Position numbers and translations under genes: made by a program. Positions 9,062 through 20,427 of a DNA stretch of 64,000 nt are shown here, piece by piece; position 1 is the first letter of the stretch, and every line of letters starts with the position of its first letter. The notes beneath the pieces are model-generated. The model did no database searches, had not been told where the DNA came from, and worked only from the letters and a program-made list of their open reading frames with translations. This stretch comes from Bubalus kerabau (Eukaryota; Chordata; Mammalia; Artiodactyla; Bovidae), in contig NC_073628.1 of the NCBI RefSeq assembly GCF_029407905.1, forward strand, positions 51,419,501-51,483,500, written 5' to 3'.

Positions 9062-9975
9062 GGAAGATCTAGATGTTTCTCCAAAGAAGACTTACAGGTG
9101 GCCAAGAGACACATGAGAAGATGTTCAATATCTCTAACTAGTAGAGAAACACAAATCAAAAACTACAATGTTGCTTCATCTCACACTGGTTACAATGGAC
9201 ATCATCAAAAAAATCGACAATAAATGCTGGAGAGGCTGTGGAAAAAAGGGAACCCTCCTACACTGTTGGTGGGAATGTAAATTGGTACAGCCACTATGGA
9301 GAACAGTATGGAGGCTTCTTAAAAAACTAAAAATTGAATTATCATATGATCCAGCAATCCCACTCCTAGGCATATACCCAGAGAAAACCATAGTTTGAAA
9401 AGATACATGCACGCCAATGTTCATTGCAGCACTCTTTACAATAGCCAAGAAATGGAAGTGATCTAAATGTCCATCAGCAGAGGAATGGATAAAGAAGACG
9501 TGGTGCATCTACACCATGAAATATTACTCAGCCATAAAGAATGAAGTGATGCCATTGGCAGCAGCATGGATGGGCCTAGAGGTTGTCATACTGTGTGAAG
9601 TATGTCAGATAGAGAATGACAAATATCATATGATATGGCTTAAATGTGGAATCTAAAAAAAATGTACAAATGAACCTGTTTACAAAACAGAAATTGAATC
9701 ACAGAACTAGGAAACAAACTTATGATTATCAAAGGGGAAAGGGTGGGGAAAGGATAAATTGGGAGACTGGAATTAACATATATATGCTACTATATATAAA
9801 AGAAATAAGTAAGAACCTACTGTATAGCACAGGGAACTCTGTTTGGTGCTCTGTAATGACCTATGGGAATGGAGTCTAGAAGAGATTAGATATGTGTATA
9901 TGGATACAGCAGAAACTAGCACAACATTGTAAATCAGTTATCTTCAATAAAAAACTAATAATGAAAAAAACTGAA
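9062..9975 (+). mobile_element. Older artiodactyl L1 3' end
   Basis: Sense L1: end of ORF2 with the C-terminal cysteine-rich block (CWRGCGKKGTLLHCWWEC, from about 9226), then 3' UTR to AACATTGTAAATCAGTTATC and an A-rich tail. 5'-truncated, with stops in ORF2. More diverged than the copies at 50.1 kb and 59 kb. Confidence 0.85.
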
Positions 9976-10084
9976 AAATGAAACATCAGTTGGGTGACTA
10001 TCAGAGTCCACACATTAATTGTTTTTTAATTGTTTAACTTAATTAAAAAATTTTAAAACAATGTAAGAGGTTATTTTTCCTCCT

Positions 10085-10500
10085 TCCAGTATGGCTTTGA
10101 GAGAGGGTGTAGCATAGACATGAAGCATCCACTCACCCAAACCTGCTGAACTCGCACATGTGGGGTGGGGTGGGGTGGGGTGGCCCCGTGGTCTGTAGTC
10201 CTGTGGAGCTCCACCCCACTCCATGGCACCTGTGATATCCAAGGTGGAGGGGCAGTGCATTTGGAGTCTGTGGACATCTTGCATCTGATCAAGGTGCCCC
10301 AAGAGTGGATTCAAGGATATAAACATAATGAGAAATTTCTGAGCAAGATGCACCATGTGCTGGTGGAGGGCACCCCACAATGCCCTGAGTCTGGACATCT
10401 ATTTCTCACCATCCATGGAATCCCCAACATGCTGCTGAATGATGAGGAAGCTGAGACTTAAAACCATGCCTGGCATGCTTTCCATTCAGTGGCCATGTGT
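10085..10500 (+). pseudogene. TRMT112P: TRMT112 processed pseudogene
   Basis: The conceptual product ends with LHLIKVPQEW, MHHVLVEGTPQCPESG and GIPNMLLNDEEAET, which I recognise as TRMT112, the zinc-binding subunit that activates several tRNA, rRNA and protein methyltransferases. The start ATG is at 10120 and the stop TAA at 10459-10461. An N-terminal match (NLLNSH) is followed by a deletion, a G-rich scramble, and frame changes around 10200-10260 including a TGA. No introns are present, as for a retrocopy, though I did not locate a clear poly(A) or TSD. Not expected to make a working protein. Identity rests on memory of the family, at moderate to high confidence. Confidence 0.75.
10161..10183 (+). 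other. G-quadruplex motif (TGGGG)4
   Basis: Four consecutive TGGGG units followed by TGG fall inside the TRMT112 pseudogene: four G4 runs with one-base loops. Confidence 0.85.
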
Positions 10501-10639
10501 ACTTTTGTTTACACATATCCCGTTCACTAGTTCTATCCTGTGTATCCACAATCCTTCACCAAGTGACATATCAAACATACAATGCTTTTAAGCTCAATAT
10601 TATATATATATTTCCTAATTAAATATTCAAAAGAATTAA

Positions 10640-11095
10640 AGGTTGCTTTCCATTTATACTTATTACAAAATAGTGGCTAAATTCCCCATGTCATACAATA
10701 CATCCTCGAGCCTGTCTTACATCCAATAGTTTGCACCTCCCTCTCCGTCACCCCTGGACTGTCTCTTCCCATCCTCCCCACTGGTAACCACTAGTTTGTG
10801 CTTTGTATCTGTGAGTCTACTTCTTTTTTTAATATTCACTAGTTCATTGCATTTTTACATATGTTACATATGTAACATATGTGATGTAACACATATGTTA
10901 CATCATACAGTATTTGTCTCTGTCTGACTAATTTCATTTAATGTAATACTCTCCAAGTCTATCCATACTGCTGTAAATGCTAAGATTTCTGTTTTTTATG
11001 GCTGAGTGGCATTGCATTGTATAGATGTACCACATCTTCTTTATGGATACTTAGGTTACTTCCGTATCTGGGCTATTGTAAATAGTGCTGCTATT
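10640..11095 (-). repeat. Old L1 3' end
   Basis: Antisense L1 tail: CCACTGGTAACCACTAG, TATGGCTGAGTGGCATTG and GGCTATTGTAAATAGTGCTG in order. Contains a perfect palindrome at 10857-10882. Confidence 0.7.
10857..10882. repeat. Perfect 26-bp palindrome
   Basis: ACATATGTTACAT joined to its exact reverse complement, inside the L1 tail. A related imperfect inverted unit follows at 10883-10904. Confidence 0.9.
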
Positions 11096-11099
11096 TTAA

Positions 11100-11808
11100 T
11101 TTTTAACTAACAAAATATTTGGCTCCTATAACACTGACTTTCAATGATAAAATAGAAAAGTTCCAAGGACATCTTTCTGGGTACTTTCCATTGAAATAAC
11201 TGAATCATGCTCTTCACATCAGTGTATTTCATCCAACTCAGGCAAAGCTTCTGCTAGAATACCACATGGGCTTGGCTTTGCTCTTCCACAGTGTGTGCTA
11301 CAGATGAGATCTGATGCCAGCAGCATCTTCTGGTTCGGGGACTCTCTCATTAGCTCTTCTGTTTCTCCTTCAACAGAGGAAATAGTATTGTTTTTCTGAA
11401 ATTTGGGGCTGGTTTTAGAAGCTTTTAAAAATATCTGACTTATTTACATTTTTGTTACAAGGATCACGTTTTAGCCATGCTTCTGTAGGTTTTTTTCCTC
11501 TTCTGTAATGACTAAATTAATCAGTTTCTTTAAAAACAAGGTCACTAGGCTTTGTTTGAACACAAAACAAGAGCATCAAGTGGTTTTGTATTTGAGAAGT
11601 TCCTTAAGAGACAGAGCACTGGGCACCAGAGATGAGGGTATTACCCCATCATTAAATCAACTTTCTGGATAGCAATGGTGATATTTCACAGAGGTAACTC
11701 TCTTTATCAGCTGCTGTGGAAAATCATCACGTTCAGAGATTCACTTATTCTAGTACAGAGCCGGTGCAGTCTACGTTTATACTGGAATCCTTTCTATTCT
11801 TTGCATTT
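11100..11808. other. Unassigned stretch
   Basis: No gene or named repeat. Single-copy-like sequence. Confidence 0.35.
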
Positions 11809-11875
11809 ATAAATTTTGAAATGTAGTATTGCTGTTGTTGTTTTATTTTTAGTATTTTTAAAAATCATGGCTTTT

Positions 11876-12337
11876 TAAAAGCAACAGCAATACTACATGT
11901 CAAAATTTATGAAGTAAGCCAGAAAGAAAAACACCAATACAGTATACTAATGCATATATATGGAATTTAGAAAGATGGTAGCGATAACCCTGTATGTGAG
12001 ACAGCAAAAGAGACACAGATGTATAGAACAGTCTTTTGGACTCTGTGGGAGAGGGAGAGGGTGGGAAGATTTGGGAGAATGGCACTGAAACATGTGTAAT
12101 ATCATATAAGAAATGAATCACCAGTCCAGGTTCAATGCAGGATACAGGATGCTTGGGGCTGGTGCACTGGGATGACCCAGAGGGATGGTACAGGGAGGAA
12201 GGTGGGAGGGGGATTCAGGATGGGGAATGCATGTACACCGTAGCAGATTCATGTTGATGTATGGTGAAACCAATACAATATTGAAAGTAATTAGCCTCCA
12301 ATCAAAATAAATAAATTTAAATTTAATAAAATAAAAT
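11876..12337 (+). mobile_element. Young L1 3' end with 15-bp TSD and 5' filler
   Basis: L1 3' UTR from GAAGTAAGCCAGAAAG to an AATAAAATAAA tail, flanked by AAAATCATGGCTTTT at 11861-11875 and 12338-12352. The first part of the insert (11882-11910) is not L1. It is a reverse-complement copy of upstream flank 11809-11837 with 28 of 29 bases matching. Confidence 0.85.
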
Positions 12338-12504
12338 AAAATCATGGCTTTTATACTTCAATGAATCACATTTGAGGGCTTCACCCCATTTTCAAATTGG
12401 TAGCATAATATAATACCATAGTTAAAGTAAAAATACTAATTTAATGAACATGAACAATAACTTGCAAATTACGTAAAATATTTTAGCTAGCACAAAGTAT
12501 TTCT

Positions 12505-12945
12505 ATTTTTTTAGTTGAAGTGCAGTTGATGTATGATATTATATTAGATACAGGTGTACAACATGGTAATTCACAATTTTTAGAGGTTATACTCCACTTA
12601 TAGTTATTATAAAATATTGGCTATATTCACTGTACTGTACAATATCTCTTATAGCTTATTGTATACATAATAATTTGTATCTCTGACTACCTTCCCCATC
12701 TTGCCATGTTTCTTTTTTGTTATAGTCATTATCTTGTTTTATTTTTTAGATTTCACATTTAAGTGCAATCATACAGTGTTTGTCTTTCTCTGTGTGACTT
12801 ATTTCACCTACCCTCCAAGTCCATATCTGTTGTTACAAATGGCAAAATCTCATTCTTTTTTATGACTGAGTAGTATTCCATTATATACAATATGTGTGTA
12901 TATATGTATATATATATGACATCTTCTTTATCCATTCATCTCAAG
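12505..12945 (-). repeat. Old L1 3' end
   Basis: Antisense L1 tail (GTACAACATGGTAATTCAC, AAATATTGGCTATATTC, GACTGAGTAGTATTCC). Includes a TA/TG-rich run at about 12890-12917. Confidence 0.7.
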
Positions 12946-13077
12946 CCATGCTCTGTTAATTGAATGATGGTCAGAAGTCAATCCAGTCCTTGAAGAGCAT
13001 GAACAGCTTTTAAAACAGATATGAGATTTCTGTGACAATAATAATCAATCCTGTATTTCCAAATCTGCAAAATAACA

Positions 13078-13188
13078 TAAACATGTACACCCATGGCAGA
13101 TTCATGTTGATGTATGGCAAAACCAATACAATATTGCAAAGTAATTAGCCTCCAATTAAAATAAATAAATTTATATTAAAAAAATTCT
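13078..13188 (+). mobile_element. L1-BT terminal fragment
   Basis: Only the last approximately 110 bp of a young L1 (ATTCATGTTGATGTATGGC, TTAGCCTCCAATTAAAAT, A-rich tail). Confidence 0.8.
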
Positions 13189-13189
13189 A

Positions 13190-13555
13190 CTGCAATTTTC
13201 CATCTGAAATCACCAAGGTGTTGGTAGCCAACTTGATAGACTGATGGCCAGCTTCTGTGACCAGTGAGACCTATTGGAGAAATGATGCTCTAAGTGTTTA
13301 TTTGGGGAGGATTTGCTGGTTTTCCAGGAATTCAACCATTAAAGTTAGGTTCACACACCCCAAACATCCTTGTCTTTGGGTCTTTCACAAAGCCAGTTGA
13401 ATTTGTCTCAGGAAGGTCAAACTTAAATATGTCTAATATAGAGGTGCAGGTGGGAGGTTTAAGTGAAAACTGAAATAGCTCCCTTCTCAGCATCCTGCCT
13501 TTGGTACCCACATGGACATGTGAAGGAGGATCCCATGGGCTATAGATATGCTTTG
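13190..13555. other. Unassigned stretch
   Basis: No gene or named repeat seen. Confidence 0.35.
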
Positions 13556-13561
13556 CCCTTT

Positions 13562-13934
13562 ATTATGGGCTGAATCATGTCACTTCAAAATTCATACACT
13601 GAAGTCTTAACCTCTAGGATCTCAGTATGAAAGAAGGAGCATTAAAGCGGACTTAAGTTGAGGTCATTAGGGTGGGTCCTAATCCATTATGACGGGTATC
13701 CTTATAAAGAGAGGAGATAAGGACACAGACATATGTGAGGAGTATGTGAAGAAGCATCAGCAAGAAAACAGTCATCTACAAGCAAAGGAGAGAGGTCTCA
13801 GAAGAAATCAACCCTACCGAAACCTTAAATTAAAACTTGTAGGCCTCAGAATTACGAAAGAATAAATTTCTATTATTTAAACTACTGAGTTTGTGATTCT
13901 TTGTTATGACATCTCTAGCAAACTAATATACACT
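13562..13934 (+). repeat. MaLR-like LTR, near full length
   Basis: GGGCTGAATCATGTC, TCATTAGGGTGGGTCCTAAT, TCCTTATAAAGAGAGG and AATAAATTTCTATTATTTAA match the LTR-like family also split at 4270/6097. Includes an AATAAA. MLT1-like assignment tentative. Confidence 0.55.
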
Positions 13935-14121
13935 GCTGCTGCTGCTGCTAAGTTGCTTCAGTCGTGTCCGACTCTGTGCGACCCCATAGACGGCAGCCCA
14001 CCAGGCTCCCGCGTCCCTGGGATTCTCCAGGCAAAAACACTGGAGTGGGTTGCCATTTCCTTCTCCAATGCATGGAAGTGAAAAGTGAAAGTGAAGTCGC
14101 TCAGTCGTGTCCAACTCTTAG
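13935..14121 (-). repeat. Bov-A2 SINE, 12-bp TSD
   Basis: (CTG)n start, antisense BovA unit plus a truncated second unit. CTAATATACACT occurs at 13923-13934 and 14122-14133. Confidence 0.9.
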
Positions 14122-14124
14122 CTA

Positions 14125-14556
14125 ATATACACTAATATATACAAGCACTTCAATTTGTCTGTGGCCCTGATACCTAGACACAGAAGGCAGTCCAGGTGAG
14201 GGTCTCATTGGTGAACCCTGAGGCAGTGTAGTGATGAGGTGCCTTAACACAGCTTCTAAAATACCAGGGCCTTGAAAGTTACACCATGGAGCAGAAGATG
14301 CTTACAATTGAGAATTTACGTAATAGCTGGATAGAGTTTGCTCATGAGCATGAAGGAGACACCACCTGAAGATCCCAGATGCTGGGTGAGGGCTTTGTGG
14401 AAGACTGGGACCCAGTATTAGCACATGAGAATAGGATCCTATAAAACTCATTATAAAATCGTGACTAAAATATTAAGAAAGGAAGAATATCATATTTGTT
14501 AAAATTTGCACTTATTTGATTATTGGACCTGAAGCTTTTTTTTCTTTCCAGATTCA
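14125..14556. other. Unassigned stretch
   Basis: No gene or named repeat seen. Confidence 0.35.
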
Positions 14557-15600
14557 GATCAGTTCAGTTCAGTCACTCAGTCGTGTCCAGCTCTTTGCAA
14601 CCCCGTGGACTGTAGCATGCCAGGCTTCCCTGTCCTTCACCAACTCCTGGAGCTTGATCAAACTCATGTCCATCCAGCTGGTGATGCCATCCAACCATCT
14701 CATCCTCTGTCTTCCCCTTCTTCTCCTGCCTCCAATCTTTCCTAGCATTAGGGTCTTTTCCAATGAGTCTGTTATCCACATCAGGTGGCCAAAGTACTGG
14801 AGCTTCAGCTTTAGCATCAGTCCTTCCAGTGAATATTCAGGACTGATTTTCTTTATGGTTGACTGATTGGATCTCCTTGCAGTCCAAGGGACTCTCAAGA
14901 GTCTTCTCCAACACCACAAGTTAAAAGCATAAATTATTTATTGCTCATGTTTCTTTATAGTCCATCTCTCACATTCATACATGACTACTGGAAAAACCAT
15001 GTTTGACCAGACAGACTTTTGTTCGCAGAGTAATGCCTCTGCTTTTTAATATGCTATCTATATTGGTCATAGCTTTTCTTCCAAGGAGCAGGTGTCTTTT
15101 GATTTCATGGCTGCAGTCACCATCTGCAGTGATTTTGGAGCCTAAGAAAATAAAGTCTGTCACTGTTTCCATTATTTCCCCATCTATTTGCCATGAAGTG
15201 ATGGGGCTGGATGCCATGATCTTAGTTTTCTGAATGTTGAGTTTTAAGCCAGATTTTTCACTCTCTTCTTTCACTTTCATCAAGAGGCTCTTTAGTTCTT
15301 CTTTGCTTTCTGCCCTAAGGGTGGTATCATCTGCATATCTGAGGTTATCTCCCAGCAACCTTGATTCCAGCTTGTGCTTCATCCAGCCCAGCATTTCACA
15401 TGATGTACTCTGCATGTAAGTTAAATAAGCAGGATGACAATATACAGCCTTGACATACTCCTCTCCCAATTTGGAACCAGTCTGTTGTTCCATGTCCAGT
15501 TCTATTCTTGACCTGCATACAGATTTCTCAGGAGGCAGGAAAGGTTGTCTGGTATTACGCCTTGCATTTTAGGTGGCTTTTTCACAAAGTTGTATATATT
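14557..15600 (-). mobile_element. BovB LINE, 5'-truncated, with RT C-terminal half
   Basis: Antisense BovB of about 1 kb. On the minus strand a 172-codon open segment (15493 to 14975) retains the reverse transcriptase catalytic box YADD (complement at 15326-15337) and the LNIQKTKIMAS block. Stops and indels break the rest, and there is no endonuclease part. The left end has the CAGTTCAGTTCAGTC tail; the right end, near 15600, decays gradually. Confidence 0.9.
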
Positions 15601-15780
15601 AAAAAAATCTGCTTATATCACTTTTTGCCTTTGTGTTTCCTGCATTCTTTTCTTTAAAACCTGTGTGCATGTATGTATGTGTGTGTGCACATGCTCACAC
15701 ACACATGGACACTGAAATATAATGCAAACTTACAAAGTTTTCAGCAACGTCTTAGAGACTGGTATGCTCTCTTCACACCT

Positions 15781-16005
15781 CCCAGGTGGTGCTAGTGGAA
15801 AAGAGCCTGCCTGCCAATGCAGGAGACATAAGAGATTCAGGTTTGATTGCTAGGTCTGGAAGATCCCTTGGAAGAGGAAATGGCAACTCATTCCAGTATT
15901 CTTGCCTGAAGAATCCCATGAACAGAGGAGCCTGGTGGGCTACAGTCCATAAGGTCACAAAGAGTTGCACACAACTGAAGCAACTTAGCTCACACACAGC
16001 ACAGG
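15781..16005 (+). repeat. Bov-tA SINE with 25-bp TSD
   Basis: Full Bov-tA (CCAGGTGGTGCTAGTGG head to CTGAAGCAACTTAGC). It is flanked by 25 bp duplicated with one mismatch, GACTGGTATGCTCTC... at 15757-15781 and 16006-16030. Confidence 0.9.
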
Positions 16006-16094
16006 GACTGGTATGCTCTCCTCACACCTCTCCATAAAGTCAAAGTGTATATTTCCTTCAAGATGCATCTCATGACCTCACTTCCTCTATCATG

Positions 16095-16200
16095 TGTTAG
16101 TGATAATAGCTATTTTTTGAGCACTTACTGTGCTAAGTGCTTTATATTTTCTAATATGCACTTTCCACGTCCCTACCTTTAACATATAAGGTAATGTATA
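16095..16200 (-). repeat. MIR remnant
   Basis: TTTGAGCACTTACTGTGCTA and AGTGCTTTATATTTTC mark an antisense MIR 3' part. Confidence 0.5.
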
Positions 16201-16309
16201 CAGATAGTTTTAAATTGTTTAGGGTTGTCCTGAAGTAGCCAACTCTCTATTGTTGTATTTTTAGATACTTAAAAAAATGTCCAAGTTGGTAAACGAAGGA
16301 ATTAAAAAT

Positions 16310-16545
16310 TTCAAAAATAGCTAACATTTATTGAACACTTACTATGTGCCAGGGACTGTGCTAAACACTTTACACAGTTTACTTCATGTAGTTTCACAAC
16401 CCAATAAGGTATTATCTCTTTTACAGATGAGGAGACCAAGGTTCAGAAACCTTAAATCTCCTAAGATGACACCAGTGATTGATAAAGCTGGAATTCAAAT
16501 TCAGATCTCTCTGACACAAAAGCTCAAGTTCCTTAACTGTTATTT
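16310..16545 (-). repeat. MIR SINE, near full length
   Basis: TAACATTTATTGAACACTTA, ACTATGTGCCAGGGACTGTG, TTTACAGATGAGGAGACC and GCTGGAATTCAAATTC in order: a well preserved antisense MIR. Confidence 0.8.
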
Positions 16546-16639
16546 GAAATGATATTTTCTTTGTTCTGAATTCCTGCATCATTTGCATATATACCATCTG
16601 TTTTTGCCCTGTGTGTATTTTTTTTTTCCATTTTCTCAT

Positions 16640-16725
16640 CTAGATTTTAAACTCTTTAAAGCTAAAGTATGCAACCATTTTGTTCTGTCCCCTGCAGACT
16701 GCCTAATAAAGTACTGGATCCACAC
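16640..16725 (+). repeat. Possible L2 3' end
   Basis: TTTTAAACTCTTTAAAG ... GACTGCCTAATAAAGTACTGG resembles a diverged L2 end. Weak. Confidence 0.35.
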
Positions 16726-16904
16726 CTGTCTCTTGATATGTGTATGTTGGATGGATGAGTCGTGTTGGAGCCCTTTTACCCAATAGACTTGGCAATGGTT
16801 AGCAGACATTAGTGAAACCCCTCAGATGCTGATGTCTGCTGCAGGAAATTGTGTTCATTTTCACTAGACAGAGAAAGAGTCTAAGAGATCTGAGGAATAT
16901 TTAG

Positions 16905-18450
16905 GCCCAGAATGTCTGTCTTGGTGAATGTTCTATGTACACTTGAGAAGAATATATACTCTACAGTTGTTAGGTATAGAGTTTGGCAACTACCAACTGA
17001 TTCTTAGTGCTTTTGAGGATAGCTGAGATTCTATGTATTCTTATTGGTTCTTGTCTCTTTGTCCTATAGTTACTGGGAAGAGGATGCTAAAATTTCCAAC
17101 TATGATGATAGATATGTCTATATCCCCATTTAGTTTTATCATTTTTACTTTCTGTATTTTGAAGCTCTTTTATTACAAGCAGATACATTTATGCAATTTT
17201 TGATTGATATGTCTTCATAAGGAATTGGCCATTATATTATCATGAAACATCCCTCTTCATTTCTTGTGTTACTTTTTGCCTTGTAGTCTACTTTGTCTGA
17301 TAGTGGCACAACCACAATGGCTTCCTTATGTTTATTGATTGCATGCCATATTTTTTTCTATTCTTTTATTTCCAAAATACTTATGCCTTAAAAGTTTAAG
17401 TGAATTGCTTATAGACTTCTTACAGTTCAGTTGGGTTGTGTGTTTTTTTTTGGGGGGGGGGACGCTGTGTTTTTTTTAACCTTGTCCGACAATCTTTTTA
17501 AATTGGAATACTTATTTCATTTACATTTAAGGTAATTATTGATATTTTCTGGTCTCCAAAATTGCTACTTGTCTTAAATTTGCCTTTTCTATTATTTTAT
17601 TCTTCTATTGATCATTTTCCTTCTTCTTTTGGGGAAATTTTCTTAGTACGGACATACCTTGGAGATATTGAAGGTTTGGTTCTAGACCATTTCAATAAAG
17701 TGAATATCACCATATTTCCCCGTACATATAAAAGCTTGTTTGCACTTTACTATAGTCTATTAAGTGTGCAATATAGGTATGTCTATGACAATCAATATTA
17801 CACACCTGAATTAAAAATTGCGAATCATTATTTGACAATGCAGCATTGACATAAATCTTGAATTTGTTAAAAAAGCACAGTACCTGTGAAGTACCGTAAA
17901 GCAAAGCACAATAAAGTAAAGTATGCTTCTATTCCATTTAACTTCTTCTGTTGGCTTCTTAGGCATGCTTAATTTATTTCATTTTTTTGTGTGTGTGTCT
18001 GCTCTAGTCATTATGTATCCTTAACTTGTCAAAGGCTGTTTAAGTCAATATTGTAACCCTTCACATTTTCTTTATACCTTACCCTTCACGTTCCAACTTT
18101 CTACTTTCTACCTGACACTTCCTACTCTTCAAGTATAATACATTTTACAAATGTATTATTCCATTTACCTACTCTCCTATCCTTTGTTTTATTGTTGTCA
18201 TAACATTTAGTTGTATATATATAACACTACAAACATTCTTTATAATGTTATTATTTTCACCTTAAATAGTCAGCTGGCTTTTAAGTAAATTATAAGAAGA
18301 CAAAAATGTAATATTTTACACTTACCCACAATTTCTGGTGTTTTTTCTTTCTGAAGAATCAAGTTTCCATCCAGCAGTATTTCCTTCAATCTGAGATGCA
18401 TCCTTTATCATTCATGGTAGTGTGGGTATACTGGTGACAGATTCTCTCAG
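16905..18450 (-). repeat. Ancient L1M, split by a Tigger element
   Basis: Antisense L1 endonuclease-region sequence (CTTGAGAAGAATATATAC, GTTACTGGGAAGAGGATG, TAGTCTACTTTGTCTGATA) at 16905-17645 continues at 17932-18450 (GGTAGTGTGGGTATACTGG, GATTCTCTCAGC). Contains a G10 run at about 17452. Confidence 0.65.
17648..17931. mobile_element. Tigger-type DNA transposon, internally deleted
   Basis: GGACATACCTTGGAGATATTG at the left and GCACAATAAAGTAAAGTATG at the right, with TATTAAGTGTGCAATATAGG inside, are recognisable Tigger1-like ends. It is a mariner-type non-autonomous remnant lying inside the ancient L1, so it inserted after it. Confidence 0.65.
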
Positions 18451-18451
18451 C

Positions 18452-18508
18452 TAAATTATTTTTTCAAATTTATATTTATTTATTTTAATTGGAAGCTAAT
18501 TACTTTAC
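18452..18508 (-). repeat. L1-BT terminal fragment
   Basis: ATTTTAATTGGAAGCTAATTA is the antisense end of the young L1 3' UTR; about 55 bp only. Confidence 0.55.
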
Positions 18509-18509
18509 A

Positions 18510-18984
18510 TATTATAAATATCTTTATTCCATCCTAATTTTTGAAGACCTATTTTTCCCATGTATGCATTAGAAGTAGAAGTTGGAAGAATGTTTCTGGA
18601 CTGAATTTTATAGGGAACTTTTCTTCTAAGATGCATTAGCTCAATACTTACATGAAAAAGCAAATCTTGAGAAGTCCCAATGATTGTGAGAGCACTAAGT
18701 CTACTAAGCCTATGTGGAAACGGTTGCTTTTGATGTGAATAAACAGCAAGTAACCTTTCAGACAGAATGGTAACCACTCTGTTGGTACAAACATCTGCTT
18801 TAAAATCGAGGGTCCTTGGTTGTAAAATGCCTTGGGCAAAGAAAGTCTTTGATGAAGGCGTGTCCCTTTCTCAGATGGCATGAAAGGTGATATACCAGAT
18901 GTGGTCTCACACCACATGAAACACATCTGTAGGCAGCAATATCAACACATGAAAGCCCTGTTCTCTGCTAGACACATCTTTCAT
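18510..18984. other. Unassigned stretch
   Basis: No gene or named repeat. Overlapping antisense frames at 18505-18926 lack recognisable homology. Confidence 0.35.
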
Positions 18985-19085
18985 TAGGGTTTATTGTAGT
19001 ATCAACTGTTCATTCACAAACATCTATTAAGTACTGCAGAAGGTGTTGTTGGGGGATATAAAACTGAGCAGGCATGGTACGTTCT
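18985..19085 (-). repeat. L2 remnant
   Basis: TTCATTCACAAACATCTATTA then GGGGGATATAAAACTGAGCA fits an antisense L2 3' end. Confidence 0.45.
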
Positions 19086-19225
19086 GTGGGAACCTGTTGG
19101 CCACCTGAGACACCATAATGGGCACAGAGCAGCTTGCACAAGAGCTGTGGGCCAGCAGTCAGAGACACTGACACTGTGCTACAGCTGGACCTAAAGATCT
19201 AGTCATTGAGAATGAGGGAAAGGGG

Positions 19226-19479
19226 CAGTGATACTTTGGCCACCTGATGTGAAGAACTGATTCATTTGAAAGGACCCTGATGCTGGGAAAGATTGAAGGT
19301 GGGAGGAGAAGGGAACAACAGAGGATGAGATGGTTGGATGGCATCACTGACTAGATCATCATCGACATGAGTTTGAGTAAGCTTCAGGAGTTGATGATGG
19401 ACAGGGAGGCCTGGCGTGTTGCAGTCCAAGGGGTGCAAAGAGTCAGACATGACTGAGCGACTAAACTGAACTGAACTGT
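19226..19479 (+). mobile_element. BovB 3' end
   Basis: GATACTTTGGCCACCTGATG to the AACTGAACTGAACTG tail; about 254 bp, 5'-truncated. Confidence 0.9.
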
Positions 19480-19678
19480 AAGGGGGCAGGGCTCATGTTA
19501 TTACCAGAATGATTTCTGGAAGACCTGGCCTTTGATACATACCTTGAAGGAGGTGGAAGCTGTGGATTAGAGAGGAGAACTGATGGAATTTAAGGAAAGG
19601 AAAGTTTGGGGAAGGGATAAATGTGTGAAGACACTAATATTTGGCAGAGCATTTGTTTAGCTGAAACAAAGGCAACAT

Positions 19679-19905
19679 CCCTCCTTGTATGTGTGTGTGC
19701 ACATGCATACTCAGTTGTGTCCAATTCTTTGCGCCCCCATAGACTATAGCCCACCAGGCTCCTCTGTCCATGGGATTTTCCAGGCAAGAATATTGGAGTG
19801 GGTTGCCAATTTCTTCTCCAGGGGATCTTCCCAACCCAGGGATTGAACCTGCATCTCTTGAATTGGTGGGCAGGTTCTCTACCAATAGCATGACCTGGGA
19901 AGCCC
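19679..19905 (-). repeat. Bov-tA SINE, 12-bp TSD
   Basis: Antisense Bov-tA with a TG-rich tail at the left and a degenerated tRNA head at the right. CAAAGGCAACAT at 19667-19678 and 19906-19917. Confidence 0.9.
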
Positions 19906-20427
19906 CAAAGGCAACATGGTAGGAAGTAAATACGAGATTGCAGAGGTACAGTCCATGAGGAGGTGTGGGCTCTGTGGAGCTGAGACACTGTTGGGAGTCC
20001 TGACTACAATCTTAGAGATGATAATTTGTTATGACAGGTAACTGTAAGGGAGGCACTAAATGGAAAAAGACAATGTGAAAAAGAGAACTTGAATAGGAAC
20101 TTTCTAGTAAAGAGAGATGAAGGAGCAAACTTCATCAGATGAAGGAGTCACTGGAGGTTGAAGATCAGCTAGGAAACTGTAATAATTCTAGAGCAGTGCT
20201 GTACACTAGAAATATAATGCAAGCTAACATGAAATTAGTTTAAATAATCTACTTTATTTATTCTAATATATCAAAAAAAATGACATCAACATGTAATCAA
20301 TGACAAATTAATAAACTATTTAACAGTTTTTTTCATACTGAGTCTGAATTCCAGTGTGCATTTTAACTTATGGCACATTTTGATTTGAATGTTACATCTT
20401 CATGGGAAACCTTTGACCTGTATTTTG

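Noticed and set aside
20187..20418. MER5A assignment for the hAT-like piece
   Set aside because: A clear MER5A at 29.87/33.31 kb has a different sequence, so this is another hAT family; name left open.
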